In this document: positions 16,043 through 23,984 of the stretch, one piece after another
Numbering within the stretch: position 1 is the first letter of the stretch
How the letters are laid out: each line of letters begins with the position of its first letter
Source: Cupriavidus basilensis
GTDB lineage: Bacteria > Pseudomonadota > Gammaproteobacteria > Burkholderiales > Burkholderiaceae
NCBI RefSeq assembly: GCF_029335485.1
Contig: NZ_JARJLM010000504.1
Location: 1 to 39,574, forward strand
Length of the DNA: 39,574 nucleotides
Direction: 5' to 3'
The notes under the pieces: generated by a model
Told to the model about the DNA's origin: nothing
Database searches by the model: none
What the model saw: only the letters and a program-made list of their open reading frames with translations
Translations under genes and position numbers: made by a program

Positions 16043-16129
16043 CTAAAACAATCCGGAGATAGTCTCCGGACGGTCCTCGTACGAGGACGGCCGGTTGCTG
16101 AGGCTGTAGAGGTAAGACCGATTGGCCAT
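16043..16129 (-). pseudogene. Truncated MANRSYLY-type protein gene (5' fragment)
   Basis: From an ATG at 16129 the strand encodes 28 residues starting MANRSYLYSLSNRP and ending ETISGLF before a TAG at 16045-16043. I recognise the start as that of an uncharacterised family (which I believe is DUF7822) found near type VI and polymorphic-toxin immunity genes, whose members continue with GLSEW-like sequence. Here the match stops exactly at the junction with the IS3 scrap. AAGG lies shortly upstream. Function unknown. Confidence 0.55.
16052..16088. repeat. Two adjacent perfect palindromes
   Basis: TCCGGAGA (16052-16059) and TCTCCGGA (16063-16070) are inverted around 3 bases, and GTCCTCGTACGAGGAC (16073-16088) is a perfect 16-base palindrome. 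They lie inside the MANRSYLY-type fragment near its break point. They could form a strong structure on either strand; no T-run follows. Confidence 0.5.
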
Positions 16130-16286
16130 GAGAACGCCTTGGTATCGCGTACCGGGCAAGAGCGAAGCCGGGTTGATTTCCTATGTAATGGCGCGTCCGA
16201 CGCTTTGCTGGCAGTCGACTCGTTCATCGAACTTCTCGCTGGAAGTCAACTGGAAGGGACTGCCCTGCCTGATGTGAGCTGGCCCG

Positions 16287-16845
16287 TCATCCTGCACATG
16301 GCAATGCGGGTTGCACTATCAGTACGCGATAGCCCCACGGATCGGTACCGACCCTGCATGGCGGCTTGGGCAATGCCTGCTCGATGCGCCGCATCAACGA
16401 TCCGCGCGACAGGTCCAACCGATCAGGATACCAATTCTCTCGCATGCCTGACAGCACCTTGTCACGATCTTCGGGCTTTACGACCTCCAGGCGAGCTTCG
16501 TCCTCTCGCCGACGGGCGGCTTCTTCATCCTTGAACCTCAACAGTTCCCCCCTTGACCTTTTCCAGGGTCTTCCAGGCATCGAGGTCATGAGAATTCGCA
16601 TCCCTTTGGTTGGCTCCCGCCACGACCAGCGCGCGAACATAATCCACTATCTCGTCATCCTCGAACTTGAATCCCCGGCCTGTTTCCCGCTGCCGTGTGT
16701 GCGTCCACGCCAATGCTAGCGCCGGCATAGACACTGCTCGGGAATTTCCAGGGCAAACTGAATTTATCGACAGGCTTTGAGCCTGTTCAGTCATCGCAAA
16801 AGTGCACACGCCCAGTACGACGCATCGCAAGCCATGTTTGTTCAT
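16287..16845 (-). pseudogene. Secreted hypothetical protein gene, frameshifted at a G6 tract
   Basis: Translation from the ATG at 16845 gives a signal-peptide-like start (MNKHGLRCVVLGVCTFAM, cleavage near QAQS) and then KFEDDEIVDYVRALVVAG. After AKG-type codons KVKGG the frame ends within a few codons at a tract of six G (16547-16552, C on the plus strand). With five G the frame would run on as ELLRFKDEEAARRREDEARL to a natural end PPCRVGTDPWGYR...VQPALPCAG at 16287, giving about 185 residues. The two halves make a single sensible exported protein. It may be a true decay, a phase-variable gene or a sequencing slip. Family not recognised; it sits between an immunity-like gene and the MANRSYLY fragment. 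Confidence 0.65.
16547..16552 (-). repeat. G6 homopolymer at the frameshift point
   Basis: Six G on the minus strand put the two halves of the exported protein out of frame; one fewer restores it. Short homopolymers of this length can slip, but six is at the low end for phase variation. Confidence 0.6.
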
Positions 16846-16924
16846 GCGTGTCGCAATACCCCGAGCACGTCGTACAGGGGCGCTTTCCAATCGAACGAAA
16901 TGGGATCGTGCATGGAGGCAACGC

Positions 16925-17461
16925 TCACGAGATCAGCAGCTTTTCAACATGTTCTTTCGCTTGCTGCGCATCCATCGCCTCGCGCACGTCGATGTCCATG
17001 TCGAATGGCTTGAGGCATTGGCAGAGCTGTTCGAGCAGCGTCTCGTCGTCCTTCACGCAGAGAATGTACGCATTCTCGAAGGGAAGCAGATCCACCAGTC
17101 GCAAACCATGATCCCGAAGGAAGCCGTTGATATATTCCAAGTACGGCATCTCATACGGCAGCGTATAGGTGAGCTCCGGGTCCACTTCTTCCCAGTCGAT
17201 ATGCTCTACCAGCCCAACGATGAAAGTACTGTCATACGCGGAGAAGTCGATCCCGGAAAGCGGGCGCAGCGCCGGTAGTTCTCCGAAGTACTCTTTCCAC
17301 TCCTCATAGACCAGCAGCCCTTGCTGCTCAAGGTGGTCAGCCAGCCATCCCAGGATCTCCCCCTGGTCGGCGCTTGCCGGCGCGTCGGCAAGCAGCGGCT
17401 TCGAATCGAGTTGCGGTATGCAAAGCGCGAGCGTGTCGATTAATTTCACGATGTGGTTCAT
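16925..17461 (-). CDS. Acidic hypothetical protein, immunity-like (resembles DUF6630)
   Basis: A 178-residue, strongly acidic soluble protein starting MNHIVKLIDTLALCIPQLD. Distinct segments include HIDWEEVDPELTYTLPYEMP, YLEYINGFLRDHGLRLVDL and ENAYILCVKDDE, which I associate with the uncharacterised DUF6630 family; this is recall, not a search. Many such acidic proteins are encoded next to type VI or polymorphic toxins and act as immunity proteins. The ATG at 17461 follows GAGGAG a few bases upstream, and the gene starts 36 bases after the stop of a PAAR remnant, as expected for an effector/immunity pair whose toxin part was lost. Confidence 0.7.
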   Translation of the reverse strand: MNHIVKLIDTLALCIPQLDSKPLLADAPASADQGEILGWLADHLEQQGLLVYEEWKEYFGELPALRPLSGIDFSAYDSTFIVGLVEHIDWEEVDPELTYTLPYEMPYLEYINGFLRDHGLRLVDLLPFENAYILCVKDDETLLEQLCQCLKPFDMDIDVREAMDAQQAKEHVEKLLIS

Positions 17462-17496
17462 ATCACTCCTCATAGTAGGAACCCAAGGATGGGACG

Positions 17497-17640
17497 TCAG
17501 GCGTGGGCGCTGCCGCCCGAGCCGCTGGCGATCAGGCGCGCCCCGCAGGCAGTCCACCTGCCGGCCAGCGCCACCGGCACGCCTTCCACGCCGGAGGTGC
17601 CGCCCCGCCGACAATCACTATGACCGATAGTCTCATTTGA
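17497..17640 (-). pseudogene. C-terminal remnant of a PAAR-domain protein
   Basis: One minus frame reads TSGVEGVPVALAGRWTACG followed by ARLIASGSGGSAHA and a TGA at 17499-17497. The GVPVALxGxxTxCGAxLIAS pattern is the closing part of PAAR proteins, the sharp tips of type VI secretion spikes. No start codon is in frame (a TAG lies upstream near 17661) and the earlier half of the domain is not visible in this frame, so it is a broken end. It marks the region as a former effector locus. Confidence 0.6.
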
Positions 17641-17656
17641 TCTGCCGGGCCGTCTA

Positions 17657-17672
17657 TCAGACTATTCTGAAT
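17657..17672. promoter_or_regulatory. CAGA-N4-TCTG palindrome in the gap before the effector island
   Basis: TCAGACTATTCTGAAT has perfect 5-base arms TCAGA/TCTGA and agrees with 14066-14081 at 14 of 16 positions. It lies about 200 bases upstream of the immunity-like gene (minus) and 320 bases upstream of the orphan regulator (plus). Confidence 0.38.
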
Positions 17673-17992
17673 TCTTCAGCGACCGCACCGCGCTCCGGGA
17701 CGTGAAGGGAGGTACCTGGAAATCGGCGCCGGCGCTCCGCTTCGGCGATGCTCGATGCCCCATTCCGACGATACGCCCGGGGAGCCACTGACGCTGATGG
17801 CACGCTGGCATTCGGCGAGCACCGCCCCAATCAGGGATAACTTCTACCGACAGCCATCACCCTCCTCATTCCCCCCAATTAAAAACAACGAACCAATTTT
17901 AAATATTGTATTTTCATTTACACAATGATTCATCAAATCATCTAAACAAATCTTCAAGACTTATCTGGTAGACGCAGAAAGGCAGGTGCACC
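17673..17992. other. Non-coding, AT-rich stretch before the orphan regulator
   Basis: No gene is seen. The part from about 17875 to 17945 is much richer in A and T than the surroundings and would suit a promoter for the regulator starting at 17993, or silencing by an H-NS-like protein. Individual promoter boxes cannot be fixed by eye. Confidence 0.4.
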
Positions 17993-18847
17993 ATGCTTCC
18001 CGCATCGGCAATTGCCGCCGTATCCGTCAGTCCTTCCATCTGTTGCCGCATGAATGCCTCACTGAATATCGCGCTGCTGACAGGGCAAGCCGCCCGGGTG
18101 CAGGTCCTGCGCGAAATGTTGTTGTCCGCGGGATTCAACTGCCGCATCTTCGACGCCGGGCGCGAGCTGATCCGCGATGTCGGACGCGCGAGCTATGACC
18201 TCCTGCTGATCGATCGCACGCACACTGACATGCCGTCAATCGACATCGTCCGGATGGTGCGCTGGGCATGGGATATGCCCATCATGGTGCTGGCCGATGC
18301 CGGAGGCGAAGACGAGCTCGTCGAGGCCCTGGAAGCCGGCGCCGACGACTACATCACCAAGCCGGTCAATTTCCGCGAGCTGCAGGCACGGATCCTGGCC
18401 TTGAGCCGGCGCGTTGCGTGCGGCCGCTTCAGGAAGGGACTGGTGATCGAGGCAGGGCCTTACGAGATAGACTGTGTCACCCGCCATGCGATCCTGCGCG
18501 GCAAGCGTATTGCCCTGACCCCCAAGGAGTTCCGCCTGACCGTACTGCTGTTCTCGAACGCGGGCCGTGCGGTGTCCATCGCCGATATCGAGAGCGCCGT
18601 CTGGGGACATGAATTGCAACCGTTGTCGCGCGCACTGGCTGGCCTGGTATCGCGCATGCGCCGGACGCTGGCTCTCGGCACCGCGAACGGCGTGCTGGTC
18701 TCGGTGATCTACTCGCACGGCTACCGGCTGGACGTGCTCGGGGAGCACCGGAAACCAGGCGCATTGCCGACGCCCTCGCCGAAACGCATACGGCCCTCCG
18801 CGGTCTCGGGCGATCTTGCAGTTGCCGGCATCAGCAATCCCGACTGA
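17993..18847 (+). CDS. OmpR-family orphan response regulator with atypical receiver
   Basis: A 284-residue regulator. Counted from the Met at 18050, the receiver (about 5-120) keeps the phosphoacceptor Asp55 (LLLIDRTHTDMP) and Lys104 (YITKPVNF), but the usual acidic pair after strand 1 is replaced (IALLTGQAA instead of a VEDD type) and the conserved Thr/Ser is Ala (MVLADAG). The C-terminal winged helix is typical (LTPKEFRLTVLLFSNAG, then VIYSHGYRLDVL). Metal-dependent phosphorylation is therefore doubtful. The ATG at 17993 has AGGTG upstream; the one at 18050 has none. No kinase gene is adjacent, and a terminator follows. Confidence 0.83.
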   Translation: MLPASAIAAVSVSPSICCRMNASLNIALLTGQAARVQVLREMLLSAGFNCRIFDAGRELIRDVGRASYDLLLIDRTHTDMPSIDIVRMVRWAWDMPIMVLADAGGEDELVEALEAGADDYITKPVNFRELQARILALSRRVACGRFRKGLVIEAGPYEIDCVTRHAILRGKRIALTPKEFRLTVLLFSNAGRAVSIADIESAVWGHELQPLSRALAGLVSRMRRTLALGTANGVLVSVIYSHGYRLDVLGEHRKPGALPTPSPKRIRPSAVSGDLAVAGISNPD

Positions 18848-18848
18848 T

Positions 18849-18890
18849 GTTGATCCCGAATCGTTGATCCCGAATCGTTGATCCCGATTC
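18849..18890 (+). repeat. Three tandem 14-bp repeats after the orphan regulator
   Basis: GTTGATCCCGAATC is repeated exactly at 18849-18862 and 18863-18876 and with one change (GATTC) at 18877-18890. The array begins right after the TGA stop of the regulator and precedes its terminator. It could vary in copy number between strains. Confidence 0.8.
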
Positions 18891-18927
18891 CGGCTTGAGC
18901 CTGACCCATCCTGCCCGGACATTCACC

Positions 18928-18966
18928 TACCCAAGCGGCCTTTGCGGGCAGCCTGGGTATTTTTTT
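18928..18966 (+). terminator. Intrinsic terminator of the orphan regulator gene
   Basis: TACCCA at 18928-18933 pairs with TGGGTA at 18954-18959, with a GC-rich inner stem of imperfect pairing, followed at once by seven T (18960-18966). This is the classic rho-independent form on the plus strand. Confidence 0.75.
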
Positions 18967-19155
18967 GGGCTCGTCACCGGCGTCCATGGTGGCGATTGTG
19001 CCGCCCGTCAGGTCCACCGGGCCAGGCGCAATCGCGGCACGAGTAGACGCGTCGCCTTCCGGCAATGCATTGCCGGCGCGCTCGCCGGCGTCCAGCACCG
19101 GATCGGATAAGATACGGCCCGCCAAGCAATTTTCCGAAAGAACGGAGTGTCTTAA

Positions 19156-19488
19156 GTGATTCAAACGAGCAACGTATTCAAAGATAACCTCGCGCAACTG
19201 CCTGCTATCGACGGTATCGATCGCATCGATCTGGTCAATGGCAAAGGCGCCGTGGTAGCAAGCATCGAGAACAAGCCGGGCAAGCAGGGCTCCCTGGCGG
19301 TGTACTTCTATCTCCAGCAAGCATTCGGCACGCTGGACGCCAATGCGGCCGAGCACGGTCTCGCGGTGTTCGCCGAGCATACGGTCGACGCGCGCAACCG
19401 TCCGGGTGCGCACCCGAACGTCGACCGCCTGCTCGCGATCGCGGCCGGTGGGGAAGCACTGCGGATAGACGTCGTCGCCACGGCCTGA
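19156..19488 (+). CDS. DUF2322 family protein
   Basis: A 110-residue cytoplasmic protein recognised as DUF2322 by FKDNLAQLPAIDGIDRIDL near the start, ASIENKPGKQGSLAVY in the middle and the ARNRPGAHPNVDRL segment near the end. The family is widespread in beta-proteobacteria and has no assigned function. It starts with GTG at 19156, with ACGGAG about ten bases upstream. It is a single gene between the terminator of the orphan regulator and the convergent RcsB-like gene; no regulatory element is evident. Confidence 0.8.
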   Translation: MIQTSNVFKDNLAQLPAIDGIDRIDLVNGKGAVVASIENKPGKQGSLAVYFYLQQAFGTLDANAAEHGLAVFAEHTVDARNRPGAHPNVDRLLAIAAGGEALRIDVVATA

Positions 19489-19732
19489 ACCGCACTCCGC
19501 CCATGCACGCCTCTTCGGCAAGTTCGGCGGCTCGGAGCGACTCCTGCGCCACCGGGACGAGGTGACGGCGTTTGCGAATTTCGCGTCGTCGACGTTGAAC
19601 GGCTAGCGGTCTTCCGGCAAGACAAGCCGAGAGGACCACGCTCGGCTGACATGTCACCTTCGCTCTCCCCGCAGATCGGCGAAGAACCTCATTCCTGCCA
19701 AGACCGGCGGGAGCCCCCCAACTGGCGCCCTG

Positions 19733-20383
19733 CTACTGGAAGAGTTCGGTGGCAATGCAGAAGGCAACGAGCTGCTGGTCAGTTGTGACACCGAGCTTCT
19801 GCATTGCCGAGACCTTGTGGCCGCTAACCGTCTTGATACTGCGATTGAAGCGCTTGGCGATATCCTGAACCGATTCGCCGCCAACGAAATGGCGAAGCAC
19901 TTCATATTCCCTTGGCGACAACGTCGTGAGTCGTTCGCCAATGGATTCCGCGCCCGCACTCTCGCGCAGAGACTCCCGGAAGGAGGCCGGCGTGTATTTT
20001 CGGCTACTCCGGATCGCGACCAGGGCGGCGAGAATGTCGTTGTGCGAGTCGCCCTTGAACACCACGCCGTGCACGCCCGCATCGTACAAGGCGGATACGA
20101 TGATCGGGTTGGTGAGCATGGTGAGCACCAGCAGCTTTACGCCGGGAAACGTTCTGATCAGGTATTCAACAAGCTTGAGGCCGTCGCCGAACGTCTGATC
20201 GCCGGGCATGGCATAGTCGGTGACGATGATATCCGGTTGGGCAGCGGGAATCTTGGCGATCAGGTCCGATGGACCCGAGGCGGAGCCAACCACCTCGAAA
20301 TGCCGATCCTGTTCAATGACTTCGCGTATGCCCATGAGCACCAGGGGATGATCGTCCGCTAAGATGATTTTGGTTTTTTTCAT
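19733..20383 (-). CDS. RcsB-like response regulator (NarL/FixJ type), intact
   Basis: A 216-residue regulator with receiver (about 3-125) and LuxR-type HTH (about 150-210). All receiver residues are present: acidic pair in ILADDHP, phosphoacceptor Asp56 in TDYAMPGDQTFGDG, Thr in VLTML and Lys in VFKGDS. The sequence around Asp56 (TDxxMPGD...GDG) and the HTH RSIKTVSGHKVSAMQKLGV closely follow E. coli RcsB, where the acceptor is also Asp56. The gene lies 45 bases after the hybrid kinase gene on the same strand, so the pair forms one operon and one phosphorelay. It is the likely DNA-binding output for the CAGA-N4-TCTG sites, perhaps together with the Ala55 paralogue. Confidence 0.9.
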   Translation of the reverse strand: MKKTKIILADDHPLVLMGIREVIEQDRHFEVVGSASGPSDLIAKIPAAQPDIIVTDYAMPGDQTFGDGLKLVEYLIRTFPGVKLLVLTMLTNPIIVSALYDAGVHGVVFKGDSHNDILAALVAIRSSRKYTPASFRESLRESAGAESIGERLTTLSPREYEVLRHFVGGESVQDIAKRFNRSIKTVSGHKVSAMQKLGVTTDQQLVAFCIATELFQ

Positions 20384-20428
20384 GGAGTTCGAAAATCGGG
20401 TAAAGAGAAGTCGCCGCTTGGTTGATTA

Positions 20429-23400
20429 TCAAAATCCAGCAAGAATAGCCTCGATCTGCGAGGCAACCAGCGCTATGCCTGCCTTCTGTCTTTGTTGAAG
20501 GCCCTCGCCGCGAATACCTTCTTCCAGGGCTTCGCAGCATTTCACCAGCCTGAACAATTTTACGGTAGCCAATGCGCCGCGGATACGATGCAATGTATCG
20601 AGCGCACCGGCAGCGGACGAATTCGCTATCGCCCGATGGAGCGCCGCGAGATCTCCGCGCATGGTCTCGGAAAACACGCTGCGGAACCTGAGCGGCACGA
20701 TCTCGGCCTCGTCAGCGCTGGCCGGAGACGCCGGGACGGCTTCCACCGTTTGCCGGATGGACGCTGGCGGGAGATTGAGATGGGACCGGAGCGCCCCCAG
20801 GTCGAATGGCTTGACCAGCCAGGACGTCATGCCCGCATCCATGCAGCGCTGCTCCTCTTCGCGCATCGCATTGGCGGTGATCCCGATAATGGGGCCGTCA
20901 TAGCCTTGCTGCCTCAGCGCTTCGGCAAACTCGTAGCCATTTGCCCTGGGCATGTTGACGTCGGTGATCACGACATCGAACAGGTCGGGGTGCCATCGGG
21001 CCAGCGCGTCCACGCCGTCGCATGCAAGAACGACGTTGCAGCCGATCTGTTCGAGCTGCTCCCTCAGGATGGTACCGTTGATCGGGTTGTCCTCGGCCAC
21101 CAGGACCCGAAGATGCATGCCATTGGCGAGCAGTTGGGCAGCCCCCCCATCCGACGCCGGCACACCCGCCCCGGCCTGGGCGATGGCGCGCCCGATTGCA
21201 CGCATGCTGTGCGCATTCAGGTGGCCATGCTCCCCGAATGTGGCCGCGTCGGCCACGACAGGCTGGTTCGTGGCAAACAGGTAATTGCCGTTCCAGCCCT
21301 CGGGAACCGGGTAGGAGACAAGCATGTCCACCAGGGTCGCATGGCGCGCCGTATCGCCGGGGAGATCGTCCTCCGTGCGGATGGATGCACCCCAGCGCTT
21401 CAGCCATGCGCACACATTGTCGGTCAGTTCCTTGCTGGGGGATCGCACATGGACGGGCTCCCCTGTCAGCACGAGCGCTGGCGACGGCATCTGCGCCAGG
21501 GCGCTCGACAGCGGCAGCACCAGCGAAAAGCTGCTTCCCAGGCCGGGATCGCTGACCACGCGGATGTCCCCGTGCATCTGCTTTGCCAGCCGCATGCAGA
21601 TGGACAAACCCAATCCGGCGCCGCTTACCGTATGCATCTTGCTGTTTATCTGATAGAACGGCGCAAAGAGTTCCGCCTGACGTTCCCGCGCTATCCCGAG
21701 CCCTGTGTCCACCACCTGGAACAGGAGCATCGTATCTTCGCGATCAACCGTCACTTGCCGGACACGAAGAATCACGTGACCGGATTCGGTGAATTTGATG
21801 GCGTTGCTCAGGAGATTGTTCAGTATCTGCTGAATCCGCATTGTATCGCCGCGCAGGTGTTCAGGCAGATCGGGCGCCACGCAGGCGTACAGCAGCAAGC
21901 CTTTTTGCTCGGCGCTCGCGGCGTAGCGGCTGACTGTCGCCGCCACCAGCGACAGCAGGCAGAAATCGTCCGACTCGACCGACAGCTGACGCGCTTCGAT
22001 CTTGGCGATATCCAGCACGTCGCTGATGATCTGCATCAGGACTTCCGACGAATTCCGGATAGTCTGCACGTACTGCCGTTGCGCGGTACCGAGGCTGGTG
22101 AGATCGAGCAACTCCAGCGCACCCATGACGCCATATAACGGTGTCCGGATTTCGTGGCTCATCGTGGCCAGGAAGGCGGTCTTGGCTTCGTTCGCATTGG
22201 CTGCGTCCTGCTTTCGCTTGATCAGGGACCGCTCGATTTCCTTGCGCGCGCTGATATCGGCGAACGCGCACAGGACTACGGTGCTTCCATCGTAGCGGGT
22301 TGGCGCGAAAGCCAGGGAGAGCGGCCTGCTGCCATTGCCCCGGATTTCCTCGATAGCCCCGGGCAGGGTTGCTGCAAGCACCTGCGTGAGCTGGGCGGGA
22401 CTATCGAGCACGGACTGCAGGCTGTGGGACGCATCCAGGCCCAGCCATTGCCTGGCCAGGTGGTTGCCGAACAGCGTCGTGCCGTCCGCGCGATTGCAGA
22501 CGCACAGCGCCACGGGCGCGGTTTCGACGAGGGCACGGCTGAATGATTCGCTCTCCTCCAGCCTGTCGTGCAAACGGCGCGCCGGCACCACCACGCGCCG
22601 GTGGTACCAGCGAAAAAAGGACAAGCCGCCGCTCAGCCCGAGTAGCGCCAGCAGTGCCAGGGTGACAGGCAGGCCCTTGTTATGGCGGAAGAGGGTCGGA
22701 TAGCCGATGCGGTATAGCGCCAGCCACGAGCCACTCGGATCACGGAGCCGGAAGTACAGGCCGTCGGCGGCATAGGTGACGCCATCCGCCTTCGATGCGG
22801 GCGTCGGCGTCTTGCCCACCATGGTGATGCGTGCCTTGTCTTCCAGCCAGAAATCGTCGTAGTTGGGCGCTTTAGGAAAACTCCCAATATTGGCAACCCT
22901 ATCCGGGCTTAGCAACGCGACAGCGTAGAGGCTGCCGTTCGGGAAGACCGGCGCTCGCGGCATCGTCGCCGATGCGTCGATCGGCAGCACGGCCAGCATC
23001 TTGCCCTGGCCTCCGCCCGACGGATCTGCGCGAAGCCACCTGAGCGCTCCCGACGCAGCATCGCGCCCGCCTGAGGGCGTGCCGGCATGCTGCGCGACCA
23101 TCGAGAACACCATGCCGTACGCGTCGCGGGAAATCGGCCGGATCTCCGGAGCCGCGCTGAACGCCTGCATGCCGGCGCTGGCATCGGCATGCGCCGCAAC
23201 CAGGAAGACATCCGCCGGAGGGTAGCGGGATACAGCCCAGTACGCGCTGTAGTAGTCGGAGAAAATGGAACCCAGGCGGAGCACGGCCCGGTCTTGCAGA
23301 GGACAGCCCGTCGCGCTCCCGCAGGCAACGCTGAACATGGCCGACGAGCGCGGTACGCGCGCCTCGAACAGCATCACGCCGGGACGCTCGCTCGAATCGA

Positions 23401-23671
23401 TGCGCCGCAGCTTTACATCGCCGGAGTCGTCGTCGGGGTGCAGGCCCTGGACCCGCGCGCGCAGGCGCATCAGGAAAGCTTCCTGTTCCCTGATATCGCC
23501 AGTGATTTCGGAAAAGTGGATGGCGATCAGTTCTTCCTGGTCTTCAACGATGCGGAGCATGCCCCAGCAAAGGGTGCCGGCCAGCATCAGCGCCAATGGA
23601 ATGACGCCGAACAGCGCGAGACTCAGTTGCCTCTGCGCGCGGGCAAGGCGGCGGATCGGACTGCTTTCCAT
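20429..23671 (-). CDS. RcsC/BvgS-like hybrid sensor kinase with receiver and Hpt domains
   Basis: A 1080-residue phosphorelay kinase in the inner membrane. Helices at about 15-38 and 333-352 flank a periplasmic sensor of about 290 residues. A PAS-like segment (about 370-475) leads to the kinase: His506 in TMSHEIRTPLYG, N box QILNNLLSNAIKF, DTGLGIA, GAGLGLSI. Residues about 735-830 form an RcsC-type ABL segment, then a receiver (VLVAEDNPIN, Asp904 in ITDVNMP, LVKPF) and a C-terminal Hpt domain with His1028 in LHRIRGA. The His-Asp-His chain is complete, feeding the RcsB-like Asp56 next door. The ATG at 23671 is used because upstream codons are basic and unlike the family; its ribosome site is weak. 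It is the full-length paralogue of 11601-14030. Signal unknown. Confidence 0.9.
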   Translation of the reverse strand: MESSPIRRLARAQRQLSLALFGVIPLALMLAGTLCWGMLRIVEDQEELIAIHFSEITGDIREQEAFLMRLRARVQGLHPDDDSGDVKLRRIDSSERPGVMLFEARVPRSSAMFSVACGSATGCPLQDRAVLRLGSIFSDYYSAYWAVSRYPPADVFLVAAHADASAGMQAFSAAPEIRPISRDAYGMVFSMVAQHAGTPSGGRDAASGALRWLRADPSGGGQGKMLAVLPIDASATMPRAPVFPNGSLYAVALLSPDRVANIGSFPKAPNYDDFWLEDKARITMVGKTPTPASKADGVTYAADGLYFRLRDPSGSWLALYRIGYPTLFRHNKGLPVTLALLALLGLSGGLSFFRWYHRRVVVPARRLHDRLEESESFSRALVETAPVALCVCNRADGTTLFGNHLARQWLGLDASHSLQSVLDSPAQLTQVLAATLPGAIEEIRGNGSRPLSLAFAPTRYDGSTVVLCAFADISARKEIERSLIKRKQDAANANEAKTAFLATMSHEIRTPLYGVMGALELLDLTSLGTAQRQYVQTIRNSSEVLMQIISDVLDIAKIEARQLSVESDDFCLLSLVAATVSRYAASAEQKGLLLYACVAPDLPEHLRGDTMRIQQILNNLLSNAIKFTESGHVILRVRQVTVDREDTMLLFQVVDTGLGIARERQAELFAPFYQINSKMHTVSGAGLGLSICMRLAKQMHGDIRVVSDPGLGSSFSLVLPLSSALAQMPSPALVLTGEPVHVRSPSKELTDNVCAWLKRWGASIRTEDDLPGDTARHATLVDMLVSYPVPEGWNGNYLFATNQPVVADAATFGEHGHLNAHSMRAIGRAIAQAGAGVPASDGGAAQLLANGMHLRVLVAEDNPINGTILREQLEQIGCNVVLACDGVDALARWHPDLFDVVITDVNMPRANGYEFAEALRQQGYDGPIIGITANAMREEEQRCMDAGMTSWLVKPFDLGALRSHLNLPPASIRQTVEAVPASPASADEAEIVPLRFRSVFSETMRGDLAALHRAIANSSAAGALDTLHRIRGALATVKLFRLVKCCEALEEGIRGEGLQQRQKAGIALVASQIEAILAGF

Positions 23672-23984
23672 GAGCGCTGCAGGTAGTGGTAGGCATTCGT
23701 GTCTGCAATGGAGACCGGGCGAATGATGGAATTCCTTACAGCGCCGCCACGCTGCCGCCCTGCCTGGCCGACATCGCGCGCACGCCAAAGGAGAGAGATG
23801 GCCCACTCCACCCTGCGTAATACAAAGGGGTCACTGACGTGTCACTGGAAATAGGGCATCTTAATGTGTACACCAGATCCGATCATAGCTCAATAGCCCC
23901 GGATCAGATCGCGCCCCTGGTGGGAGCGAGAGCCAGGCACGCCCACCTCGTCGCTACCATGGAAGAGCATGGCCCGCGCCGAAG
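23672..23984. other. Intergenic stretch between kinase start and TetR end
   Basis: No gene is seen in these 313 bases. The promoter of the kinase-regulator operon should lie in the part nearest 23671. An octamer palindrome GTGTACAC occurs at 23866-23873; the same octamer occurs upstream of the TetR gene at 24781-24788. Confidence 0.4.

Noticed and set aside
11601-23671. Naming the two systems BvgAS
   Set aside because: Domain order of the intact kinase fits BvgS as well, but the regulator sequence around Asp56 and its DNA-binding helix follow RcsB more closely, and the ABL-like segment is an RcsC feature.
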